From: Acidobacteria bacterium Mor1
GTDB taxonomy: Bacteria > Acidobacteriota > Polarisedimenticolia > Polarisedimenticolales > Polarisedimenticolaceae
NCBI GenBank assembly: GCA_001664505.1
Contig: CP011806.1
Coordinates: 786,397 to 850,396 of the forward strand
DNA length: 64,000 bases
Direction: 5' to 3'
Below are positions 1 to 9,648 of the stretch, one piece after another (the first letter of the stretch is position 1; every line of letters begins with the position of its first letter). The translations under genes were made by a program, and so were the position numbers. The notes beneath the pieces were generated by a model, which made no database searches, was not told the DNA's origin, and saw nothing but the letters and a program-made list of their open reading frames with translations.

Positions 1-759
1 AACCGGGTCGTCGCCGACCGTATCGCCACCGACCGGCTCGGCGTCCGGCTGTTGGCCGAGGGCAACCTCGAGGCCACGCTCTTGAGCGACGACGGCAGCG
101 GAGACACGGCGACACCGGGATTGTTCGAGGCAGGAGAGGCGGTGCACTTCGTCGCCTCGAACCTGGCCAGCGAACAGTCCGGAGACCTGCTGGCCTTCAG
201 CGGTTCGGTCCGAGGCTGGCAGGGGGAGCGCACCCTGTCCGCCGCCCAGGTGTTCGTCGAACGGGCCAGCGGCAATCTCAGGGCCGTCGGAGACGTGCAC
301 ACCCGGGTCCCCCGGGAAGAGGGCAAGGCGGTCTCGGGGGCGGACTTCGTCCAGGTCAGCGCGGCGATCCTCGACTACTCGGGACGGGCCAAGGTCGCGA
401 CCTACGAGAACGACGTGCGGATCCAGCTCGAGGAGGGCTGGATCGAATCCGCCCGGGTCGAGGTCCAGCTCGACGACTCCGGGTCGCTGCTCGAGATTCG
501 GACCTTCGAGGACACCCGTTTCGAGTTCCGCCAGGAGGACGGCCGCCAGCCGGTCTCGGGCTCCGGCGACCGGGCGGTGTACCGCACCGCAGCGGGAAAA
601 GTGACCCTCTTCGGCGAAAAGACCCCGGCGACCATCGATCGTGGCGACCAGGGGGTCACCCGGGGCCGAGTCTTGACCTACACCCTCGAGGACGGCACGT
701 TGGAGGTGGATTCGGGGGACAACGACCGCGTCAAGATCATCCTCCCGGAACAGTCCTGA
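1..759 (+). CDS. LptA/OstA-like LPS transport protein, C-terminal part (5' end outside window)
   Basis: The frame is open from the first base of the window, so the N-terminus lies upstream; the first in-window start (TTG at 52) is unlikely to be real. The visible part is made of short beta-strand-rich repeats in which phrases such as AVHFVASNL, GDLLAFSGSVRGWQG and GDRAVYRTAAGKVTLFG recur, the pattern of the OstA/LptA beta-jellyroll that carries lipopolysaccharide across the periplasm. It ends 6 bases before the next gene's first possible start, and that gene encodes the LptB ATPase, the usual lptA-lptB pairing. The family call rests on repeat character and neighbour; sequence conservation in this family is low. 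An LptC-LptA fusion is possible given how the frame continues upstream. Confidence 0.6.
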   Translation, partial: NRVVADRIATDRLGVRLLAEGNLEATLLSDDGSGDTATPGLFEAGEAVHFVASNLASEQSGDLLAFSGSVRGWQGERTLSAAQVFVERASGNLRAVGDVHTRVPREEGKAVSGADFVQVSAAILDYSGRAKVATYENDVRIQLEEGWIESARVEVQLDDSGSLLEIRTFEDTRFEFRQEDGRQPVSGSGDRAVYRTAAGKVTLFGEKTPATIDRGDQGVTRGRVLTYTLEDGTLEVDSGDNDRVKIILPEQS

Positions 760-765
760 TGCGCC

Positions 766-1623
<858 letters not shown>

Positions 1624-1695
1624 CCCGCGTTGGCCGCACTCCGCGGCGCCCGCGAGTACACGATCGTCCCGTTCGCTCCTCCCCGGCGGAACCCC

Positions 1696-3129
1696 ATGGC
1701 TCTCGAACAGAAGCTGAATCTTCGACTCAGCCAACGGCTGGTCATGACCCCTTCGCTGCAGCAGGCGATCAAGCTGCTGCAGATGTCGAAGATCGAACTG
1801 GTCGAGGAGATCCAGCAGGAGATGCTGGAGAACCCGGTCCTCGAGGAAGGGCAGATCGAGACGCCTGCCGACCGGGAGCAGGAGCAGCAGGAAAAGGAAG
1901 CCGCCGCCGAGAAGGAAAACGATCCCTTCGAGGACATCGACTACGAGAGCTACTTCCAGGATGTCGACAGCGGCTACCTGCCGTCGGCGCCTTCGGATTC
2001 CGGCGTCGAGCTCCCGTCCTTCGAAAGCAACCTGGCCGAGACTCCGGACCTGACCGATCACCTGACCTGGCAGCTCGACATGAGTACGTCGTCGCCGATG
2101 GTCAAGGAGGTCGGCCGGATGATCATCGGCAACCTGAACGAAGACGGTTACCTCCGCGCATCGCTGGAAGAGATCCAGCAGACCACCGGCCATCCGATCG
2201 ACGTGGTGCGCGACGCCCTGGAAGTGATTCAGGGCTTCGATCCCGTAGGCGTCGGTTGCCGGGACCTGGTCGAGTGCCTGCTGGTCCAGCTGCGCCACCT
2301 TGGCGAAGAGGGGACCGCCGCCGAGAAGATCGTCCGCTACCACCTGGACAAGGTGCAGAACCGGCAGTTCAAGCTGCTGGCCGAGACCCTCGAGATCGAC
2401 ATGGAGGACCTCCAGGCCGAACTCGAGATCGTCCGGCACCTCGATCCGCGTCCGGGGCAGAAATACAACAAGCAGGACAGCGCCTACGTCGTGCCCGACG
2501 TCTACGTGGTCAAGGTCGCCGACGACTACCAGATCATGCTCAACGAGGAAGGCCTGCCGCGTTTGCGGGTCAGCCCGACCTATCGCCGCATGGTGCAGAA
2601 GGGTGCCGCGGCCAACCAGTCCGGCGACGCCAAGGAATACGTGCGCAACAAGCTGCGTTCAGCCTTCAGGCTGATCAAGAGCATCGAGGAGCGCCAGCGC
2701 ACGATCATGAAGGTCGCCACGTCGATCGTGAAGTTCCAGCGGGAGTTCCTCGACTACGGCATCGAGCGGCTCAAGCCGCTGGTGCTGAAAGACGTGGCCG
2801 ACGACATCAACATGCACGAGTCCACGGTCAGCCGCGTGGTCAACAACAAGTACATGCACACCCACCGCGGCCTGTACGAGATGCGGTTCTTCTTCCACAG
2901 CGGCATCGCCTCGACCCGGGGCGGCGACAGCGTCTCGTCGCTGACCGTCAAGGAGAAGATCCGCAAGATCATCGCCGAGGAAGACCCCAAGCACCCGCTG
3001 TCCGACGCGGCGATCGTCAAGGTGCTCAAGGCCGACGGCCTCAAGATCGCCCGCCGCACCGTGGCCAAGTATCGCGAAGAGCTCAAGATTCCGTCCTCGA
3101 GCAACCGGAAGCAGGTGTTTCCTGGTTGA
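1696..3129 (+). CDS. rpoN: RNA polymerase sigma-54 factor
   Basis: Sigma-54 directs polymerase to -24/-12 promoters that need AAA+ activators. The glutamine-rich region I is at the N-terminus (LSQRLVMTPSLQQAIKLLQMS), followed by an acidic region II (EQEQQEKEAAAEKEND). Core-binding and helix-turn-helix segments follow (ESTVSRVVNNKYMHT), and the RpoN box ARRTVAKYRE sits at about residue 452-461 of 477. The ATG at 1696 is chosen because the conserved region I begins directly after it; the frame is open further upstream to 1630 but that part has no family likeness. It lies between lptB and hpf on one strand, so probably one transcript. No clear sigma-54 promoter was found inside the window. Confidence 0.96.
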   Translation: MALEQKLNLRLSQRLVMTPSLQQAIKLLQMSKIELVEEIQQEMLENPVLEEGQIETPADREQEQQEKEAAAEKENDPFEDIDYESYFQDVDSGYLPSAPSDSGVELPSFESNLAETPDLTDHLTWQLDMSTSSPMVKEVGRMIIGNLNEDGYLRASLEEIQQTTGHPIDVVRDALEVIQGFDPVGVGCRDLVECLLVQLRHLGEEGTAAEKIVRYHLDKVQNRQFKLLAETLEIDMEDLQAELEIVRHLDPRPGQKYNKQDSAYVVPDVYVVKVADDYQIMLNEEGLPRLRVSPTYRRMVQKGAAANQSGDAKEYVRNKLRSAFRLIKSIEERQRTIMKVATSIVKFQREFLDYGIERLKPLVLKDVADDINMHESTVSRVVNNKYMHTHRGLYEMRFFFHSGIASTRGGDSVSSLTVKEKIRKIIAEEDPKHPLSDAAIVKVLKADGLKIARRTVAKYREELKIPSSSNRKQVFPG

Positions 3130-3155
3130 TCGACGCGGCAAAATGGGAGGTATCC

Positions 3156-3509
3156 ATGAACGTCGACATCACCGGCCGCCACCTGGAAGTCACCCCCGAG
3201 CTGCGTGAATACGTCGTCGAGCGCTTGCAGAAGCTGAACAAGCTGCTCGACGTCTCCGAAGCCCATGTCGTCCTCGCCTGCGAGAAGCATCGCCAGCTCG
3301 CCGAGGTCGTGCTGCGCGCCCGCGGGGTGCAGCTCAACGGGCAGGAGGAGACCGACGATATGCGCGCCTCCATCCGGGCCGTCATCGACAAGCTCGAGCG
3401 GCAGGCCCACAAGCACAAGGAGAAGCTGACCGACCATCGAGGCTCCAAGTTCGGCGAGGCGGCGACCCGTCTCGAGGAACAGGCCCTCGAGGAGCAGGAA
3501 GCCTCCTGA
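3156..3509 (+). CDS. hpf: Short-form ribosome hibernation promoting factor
   Basis: A 117-residue HPF/YfiA family protein that binds the 30S subunit decoding region and silences ribosomes in stationary phase. The start NVDITGRHLEVTPELREYV and the basic patch AHKHKEKLTDHRG match the family. It lacks the C-terminal dimerisation domain of long HPF, so it is the short type. A good ribosome site, GGGAGG at 3145-3150, sits 5 bases before the ATG and fixes the start. It follows rpoN by 26 bases, the same rpoN-hpf order known in enterobacteria. The tail is rich in Glu and Ala. Confidence 0.93.
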   Translation: MNVDITGRHLEVTPELREYVVERLQKLNKLLDVSEAHVVLACEKHRQLAEVVLRARGVQLNGQEETDDMRASIRAVIDKLERQAHKHKEKLTDHRGSKFGEAATRLEEQALEEQEAS

Positions 3510-3530
3510 CCCCGTCACCCCGATCCACCC

Positions 3531-3562
3531 GGCTCGAGGCCCCCGTGGGGAGGCCTCGAGCC
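3531..3562 (+). terminator. Perfect 11-bp hairpin after hpf
   Basis: The arms GGCTCGAGGCC (3531-3541) and GGCCTCGAGCC (3552-3562) are perfect inverted repeats around a 10-base loop. No T-run follows, so it would be a weak or factor-assisted terminator, or an mRNA-stabilising hairpin. It lies between the lptB-rpoN-hpf group and the next promoter. Confidence 0.55.
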
Positions 3563-3566
3563 CTGC

Positions 3567-3595
3567 TTGACCCCTCAAAACCGGACTGGTAGCCT
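3567..3595 (+). promoter_or_regulatory. Sigma-70 type promoter of the mutase operon
   Basis: TTGACC at 3567-3572, a 17-base spacer and TAGCCT at 3590-3595. It lies 82 bases before the mutase alpha-subunit start and just after the hpf hairpin. Confidence 0.65.
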
Positions 3596-3676
3596 TTTCG
3601 GCTGAGCGAGTTACACCCGATTCGGGATCGAGCGGAAGTGTGCCCTGCACACGGCCTCAACCATGGACGAGCCAAG

Positions 3677-5353
<1,677 letters not shown>

Positions 5354-5393
5354 CCCCCGCGGCCCAGTGGGCCCGGGTAGACACGGGGAATTC

Positions 5394-5804
5394 GTGAACG
5401 AGCAACGCAGACTGCGACTCCTGGTTGGCAAGGTGGGCCTCGACGGTCACGATCGCGGCGCGAAGATCATCGCCCGCGCTTTCCGCGACGCCGGTTTCGA
5501 GGTGATCTACACCGGCCTCCACCAGTCGCCGGACCAGGTTGTGAACACCGCGATCCAGGAGGATGTGGACGCGGTATCCCTTTCGATTCTCTCCGGAGCG
5601 CACATGCACCTGTTCGGCAAGGTCATCGAACTGTTGCGCGAACGAGATTCCGGAGACATCAAGGTCTTCGGCGGCGGCATCATCCCCGAGGAGGATATTC
5701 CGCGGCTGAAGGAGCTCGGCGTCGTCGAGTTGTTCACCCCCGGCGCCACGACCGAGGACGTGATCTCCTGGGTGCGCGAGAACATTCACCCGCGTGCCGT
5801 CTGA
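5394..5804 (+). CDS. Cobalamin-binding small subunit of methylmalonyl-CoA mutase
   Basis: A 136-residue B12-binding protein. The cobalt-ligating motif DGHDRG (residues 17-22, DxHxxG type), the SLSILSG strand and the GGGIIP phosphate loop are all present, as in C-terminal domains of methylmalonyl-CoA mutase. GTG at 5394 is chosen because GGGGA precedes it and the fold starts within ten residues. It follows the large subunit by 40 bases and surely forms one enzyme with it. Confidence 0.92.
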   Translation: MNEQRRLRLLVGKVGLDGHDRGAKIIARAFRDAGFEVIYTGLHQSPDQVVNTAIQEDVDAVSLSILSGAHMHLFGKVIELLRERDSGDIKVFGGGIIPEEDIPRLKELGVVELFTPGATTEDVISWVRENIHPRAV

Positions 5805-5841
5805 CCGGTCGGCGCTCGCCGACCCGGGAGCCAGAGCCCCG

Positions 5842-6846
5842 ATGCCCAAGACGATTCTGCTGGCCGATGACAGCGTCACCATTCGCAAGGTCATCGAGCT
5901 GACCTTTTCCACGACGGATATGCGGGTCGAGGCGGTCGCCGACGGCGACACCGCGATGGCCCGGATCCAGGAGTTGCGTCCGGACCTGGTCATCGCCGAC
6001 GTGGTGATGCCCGGCGCCGACGGCTACGAGATCTGCCGCGTGGTCAAACGCGACCATCCAGGTGTCGGGGTTCTGTTGCTGGCAGGCAGCTTCGAACCCT
6101 TCGATGCCGAACGCGCCCGTGAATGCGGCGCCGACGGGCACCTGACCAAACCCTTCGACTCCCAGGAGCTGGTCGATCGTGCCCGGGCGCTGCTCGAGGC
6201 TCCCGCCGCAGCCCCGGAACCCCAGGCTGTCGTCGAGGCGCCCCAGGAGCCGCGGATCGTCGCCGAGGAGCGCCCTCTGCTGACCCCGGTGCCCGATCCG
6301 GAACCGGCTGCCGCAGAGCCCTCGCCCCACGGACACCACGGAGAGCAGCCGCCGGACGACGACGAGCCGGTCGGTTTCGAGCTGACGGAGGTCACCGAGG
6401 TCACCGGAAGCCAACTGGGCATCGCGCCGCTTCCCCGGGTGCCCGCCCATCTCGCCGAATCGGATTCGGGGGATGCCGACGAACTCGAAGAGGTGATGGA
6501 CGATCTGGCGGCCTCCGAGGACGAGCCGGCGTCGCAGCCGGGCTTCGCCACCCCCATCGACGTCAAGGCGGCGACCTCGACCTACGTCGTCGAGGCCCCG
6601 TTGGAAGAATCCGATAGCGCCGAACCGCTGGAGGAGCCCCGCCCCGAGTCGGCGGCAGCCCGTCCGGCGGGCGCCGCCGATGGGCCCATTCTCTCCGACG
6701 CCGACATCGAAGCGATCGCCGTGGCGGTGGTCGAGCGGATCTCCGACCAGGTCTGCCGGGAGATCGCCTGGGAGGTGGTCCCGGACCTTGCCGAGGCGAT
6801 CATTCGTGAGCGGCTCCGCGAGCTGGAAAGCGAAAGCGAGAGCTGA
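5842..6846 (+). CDS. Response regulator receiver protein with long acidic linker and conserved C-terminal helix
   Basis: Residues 1-120 form a CheY-like receiver: the acidic pair in LLADDS, the phospho-acceptor aspartate in VIADVVMPG near residue 53 and the lysine of LTKPFD near 102. A linker of about 150 residues rich in Glu, Pro and Ala follows. The last 50 residues (starting ILSDADIEAIAVAVVERIS and including CREIAWEVVPDLAE) form an amphipathic helical segment that looks conserved, like C-termini of receiver proteins in Acidobacteria and Deltaproteobacteria. There is no DNA-binding or enzyme domain, so output is probably by protein contact. The ATG at 5842 directly precedes the receiver fold. 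Its stop overlaps the nadC start (TGATG). No partner kinase is visible. Confidence 0.85.
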   Translation: MPKTILLADDSVTIRKVIELTFSTTDMRVEAVADGDTAMARIQELRPDLVIADVVMPGADGYEICRVVKRDHPGVGVLLLAGSFEPFDAERARECGADGHLTKPFDSQELVDRARALLEAPAAAPEPQAVVEAPQEPRIVAEERPLLTPVPDPEPAAAEPSPHGHHGEQPPDDDEPVGFELTEVTEVTGSQLGIAPLPRVPAHLAESDSGDADELEEVMDDLAASEDEPASQPGFATPIDVKAATSTYVVEAPLEESDSAEPLEEPRPESAAARPAGAADGPILSDADIEAIAVAVVERISDQVCREIAWEVVPDLAEAIIRERLRELESESES

Positions 6847-7709
6847 TGCCCCTCGACCCGGCCGAAGCCCTGGACGAGGCAATCGATCGTGCGGTCGCCG
6901 CCGCTCTCGATGAGGACCTCGACGAAGACGGTGACGTCACCAGTCTGACCCTGATCGATCTGGGCACCGTCGGCCGCGCCAGGCTGGTCGCCCGGGAACC
7001 CCTGGTGGTCGCCGGCCTGCCCATCGCCCAACGGGTGTTCCGCAACATCGATCCGGCGGTCTCCTTCGAGGCCCGGGCCGAGGACGGCGACGCCGTCGAG
7101 GGGGGCACCACCCTCGCCGAGGTCTCCGGAGAGGGCCGTGGGCTTTTGATCGGGGAGCGGACGGCGCTCAACTTCCTGATGCGCCTGTCGGGTGTGGCCA
7201 GCCTGACCCGCCGTGCCGTCGACGAGATCGCCGGAACCGGAGCGCGCATCCTCGATACCCGCAAGACCATCCCGGGGCTGAGGCGGCTGGACAAATACGC
7301 CGTAGCCGTCGGAGGGGGCGTCAACCACCGCATGGGGCTCTTCGATGCGGCGATGATCAAGGACACCCACCTGGCGCTTCGTCCCGCCATCGAACCGGCG
7401 GTGGCGCGGCTCCTCGAGCGGGGCCTCACCCCGGAACAGATCACCGTGGAGGTCCGCTCCGTCCAACAGCTCGAGGCGGCGATCGCCTCGGGCGCCGGCC
7501 GGGCGCTCCTGGACAACATGGATCTGGAAGGGCTGCGGGCCTGCGTCGCAGTGGGCAAGGGCAAGATCGTGCTCGAGGCCTCGGGTGGCCTGGCGCCGGG
7601 CAAGCTGCGGCCCGTGGCCGAAACCGGTGTCGATTTCCTGAGCCTCGGGGCCCTGACGCACTCGGCGGTCGCCGCCGACGTGGCGATGGAGATGGAGCTC
7701 GGGAGCTGA
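6846..7709 (+). CDS. nadC: Nicotinate-nucleotide pyrophosphorylase (quinolinate phosphoribosyltransferase)
   Basis: Converts quinolinate and PRPP to nicotinate mononucleotide in de novo NAD synthesis. At 287 residues it has the usual length. Motifs include the N-terminal ALDEDLDEDGDVTS, the helix ERTALNFLMRLSGVAS, the substrate-binding LDTRKTIPGLRRLDKYAV, GGGVNHRMGLFDAAMIKDTH, and the barrel end LLDNMDLE and LEASGG. The ATG overlaps the previous stop. It is followed by birA and coaX, giving a small cofactor-gene cluster (NAD, biotin attachment, CoA). Confidence 0.96.
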   Translation: MPLDPAEALDEAIDRAVAAALDEDLDEDGDVTSLTLIDLGTVGRARLVAREPLVVAGLPIAQRVFRNIDPAVSFEARAEDGDAVEGGTTLAEVSGEGRGLLIGERTALNFLMRLSGVASLTRRAVDEIAGTGARILDTRKTIPGLRRLDKYAVAVGGGVNHRMGLFDAAMIKDTHLALRPAIEPAVARLLERGLTPEQITVEVRSVQQLEAAIASGAGRALLDNMDLEGLRACVAVGKGKIVLEASGGLAPGKLRPVAETGVDFLSLGALTHSAVAADVAMEMELGS

Positions 7710-7780
7710 GCCGCCCGCCCCTCGACCGCGAGCGCATCCTGCGGCTCCTGGGTGACGGCGGGCTGTCCCACGAACTGATC

Positions 7781-8512
7781 GTGCTCGACCGGGTCGACTC
7801 GACCAACGAGGCGGTCCGCCGCTACCGGCGCGCCGGCGCTTCGGACGGCACCGTCGTTCTGGCCCACGAGCAAACCGCCGGTAAGGGACGGATGGGACGG
7901 GCGTGGAGTTCCGAGCCCGGGCTGGGCCTCTACGCTTCGGTGCTGGTCCGCCCCCAGGCTCCGCCCGAGCGGGTCACCCGCTGGACCCTGGGAGCCGCGG
8001 TCGCCGCCGCCGAGGCCTGCGCCGCTCTGGGCTGTCGAAAGGTGCGTATCAAGTGGCCCAACGACCTGCTGGTCGACGGCCGCAAGCTGGCGGGCTGCCT
8101 GGCCGAGTACCGTACCCTGGATCCGGAGCCGCCGGAGTTGATCCTCGGCACCGGGTTCAACGTCCACCACGAGGCGGGGGACTTCCCGCCCGAACTGGCC
8201 ACCGCCGCCACCTCACTGCGCCAGGCGCTCCAGGGGAACGAGCCGAACCGGGAGGATCTCGCCGCGGCCTACCTCGAGCGGCTGAGCGGCGTGCTCGCGG
8301 CATTGAGCGCCGGCGACTGGGAGAGTATCGTCGAGCGCTGGCAGCGGCAGGCCCTGGCCCCTGTCGGCGGCCGGGTGCAGGTCCGGCGGGCCAACGGCAC
8401 CGGCTACGACGCGGTAACCTGTGGGCTCGACGATGCGGGGGCGCTGATCGTCGAGCAGGAGGACGGTACCCGGGTGCACCTCACCCTGGGCGAGTCCGTA
8501 CGTTTCGAGTAG
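7781..8512 (+). CDS. birA: Biotin--[acetyl-CoA-carboxylase] ligase
   Basis: Attaches biotin to carboxylase carrier protein. Motifs are VDSTNEAV, the nucleotide loop TAGKGRMGRAW, the catalytic IKWPNDLLV and KLAGCLAEY, and a C-terminal SH3-like part. It has no N-terminal repressor helix-turn-helix, so it is a mono-functional ligase. The only standard start is GTG at 7781, but that leaves just six residues before DSTN. The frame is open upstream back through the nadC stop and encodes plausible family sequence (LDRERILRLLGD, then HELIV). A CTG at 7706, overlapping the nadC TGA and with GGAG eight bases ahead, may be the true start. Confidence 0.92.
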   Translation: MLDRVDSTNEAVRRYRRAGASDGTVVLAHEQTAGKGRMGRAWSSEPGLGLYASVLVRPQAPPERVTRWTLGAAVAAAEACAALGCRKVRIKWPNDLLVDGRKLAGCLAEYRTLDPEPPELILGTGFNVHHEAGDFPPELATAATSLRQALQGNEPNREDLAAAYLERLSGVLAALSAGDWESIVERWQRQALAPVGGRVQVRRANGTGYDAVTCGLDDAGALIVEQEDGTRVHLTLGESVRFE

Positions 8513-8536
8513 GCCGTATCCGGCGGAGGTTCATCC

Positions 8537-9304
8537 ATGTTGCTCGCAGTCGACACCGGTAACTCCCACAGCGTGATCGGCCTGTTCGACGGCCCCGAAC
8601 GCCGGGCCCACTGGCGCATCGCGACCCGCAAGGAGATGACCTCCGACGAGCTCGGCGTGTTGCTGCTGGCGCTGTTGCGCGGCGCAGGCATCGCCGCCGG
8701 CGACGTGGACGCGATGATCGTCTCGTCGGTGGTCCCGGACCTCACCAGCGACCTCGACCGCACCGGCCGGCGCTACTTCGACGTGGAGCCGCTGTTCGTC
8801 GGGCCGGGGATCAAGACCGGCCTTCCGATCCTCTACGACAACCCCCGCGAGGTCGGTGCCGACCGCATCGTGAATGCCGTCGCCGCCATCGAGCGCTTCG
8901 GCTCGCCGGTGATCGTCCTCGACTTCGGCACCGCCACCACCATCGACGTGGTCAACGCGGCAGGGGAGTACCTCGGCGGCGTGATCACCCCGGGCATCGG
9001 GGTCTCGGCCGAGGCGTTGTTCCAGCGGGCCGCCCGACTGAGCCGGGTCGATGTTCGCCGCCCCCAGCGGGTCATCGGCCGCAACACCGCCGAGAGCGTG
9101 CAGTCGGGGCTGTTCTTCGGCTACGCCTCGATGGTCGAGGGACTGGTCGCACGGGTCCGCGAGGAACTCGCCGAAGACGCTCCGGTAGTCGCCACCGGCG
9201 GCCTCGCCGAGGTCTTCCAGGACGCCCTGTCCTGCCTCCACGCCGTCGACCAGGGTTTGACCCTCGAAGGCCTCCGGTTGATCTGGGACAAGAACCGCAA
9301 GTGA
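8537..9304 (+). CDS. coaX: Type III pantothenate kinase
   Basis: First step of coenzyme A synthesis. The 255 residues show the ASKHA-fold phosphate motif DTGNS (6-10), VSSVVPDL, the conserved GADRI (about 111-115), DFGTATT (about 133-139) and GGVITPGI, all diagnostic for the CoaX type. A GGAGG site lies 8 bases before the ATG. It follows birA by 24 bases, and its stop overlaps the next start. Confidence 0.96.
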   Translation: MLLAVDTGNSHSVIGLFDGPERRAHWRIATRKEMTSDELGVLLLALLRGAGIAAGDVDAMIVSSVVPDLTSDLDRTGRRYFDVEPLFVGPGIKTGLPILYDNPREVGADRIVNAVAAIERFGSPVIVLDFGTATTIDVVNAAGEYLGGVITPGIGVSAEALFQRAARLSRVDVRRPQRVIGRNTAESVQSGLFFGYASMVEGLVARVREELAEDAPVVATGGLAEVFQDALSCLHAVDQGLTLEGLRLIWDKNRK

Positions 9305-9582
9305 GCGAGCGGGGGCTTCACGGCTACGTCCGCGCCGTCGAACGGGCTCTGGCCGCCCTCGACGACCGGCCGATCGTGCTCTCACCGCGGGAGTGGAACC
9401 TGCTCAGCGACTGGTTCGAGCAGGGGATACCGCTGGCGCTGATCCTCGAGAGCCTCGACGAGCACATGGAGTCCCGCTCCAAGAAACGGATCGGCCGGCC
9501 GAAGCTCGGTGCCTTGCGGGAAGCGGTCGGTGAGGCCTGGTCGGTCATGGCTCAGGATCGCGTCCTCGGCGAAGGGCACTGA
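9301..9582 (+). CDS. Small conserved-looking protein of unknown function
   Basis: A 93-residue protein whose GTG start overlaps the coaX stop (GTGA), which suggests coupled translation. It contains LSPREWNLLSDWFEQGIPL and then LILESLDEH, a compact helical pattern like the helix that precedes a DNA- or protein-binding turn. A basic patch (SRSKKRIGRPK) follows. No signal peptide or membrane segment is seen. I do not recognise the family; the coupling argues that it is real. Confidence 0.6.
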   Translation: MSERGLHGYVRAVERALAALDDRPIVLSPREWNLLSDWFEQGIPLALILESLDEHMESRSKKRIGRPKLGALREAVGEAWSVMAQDRVLGEGH

Positions 9583-9648
9583 CCTCGATCCCCATGCCGT
9601 GAGGCGCTAGACTCGTCCTGTCCCGCTTCGCTTCCGGCCGGAGTCTTC

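Noticed and set aside
2256-3509. 417-codon frame overlapping rpoN and ending with hpf
   Set aside because: Only the last 117 codons are a gene (hpf, from ATG 3156). The upstream part is an out-of-frame shadow of rpoN rich in Arg, Pro and Gly.
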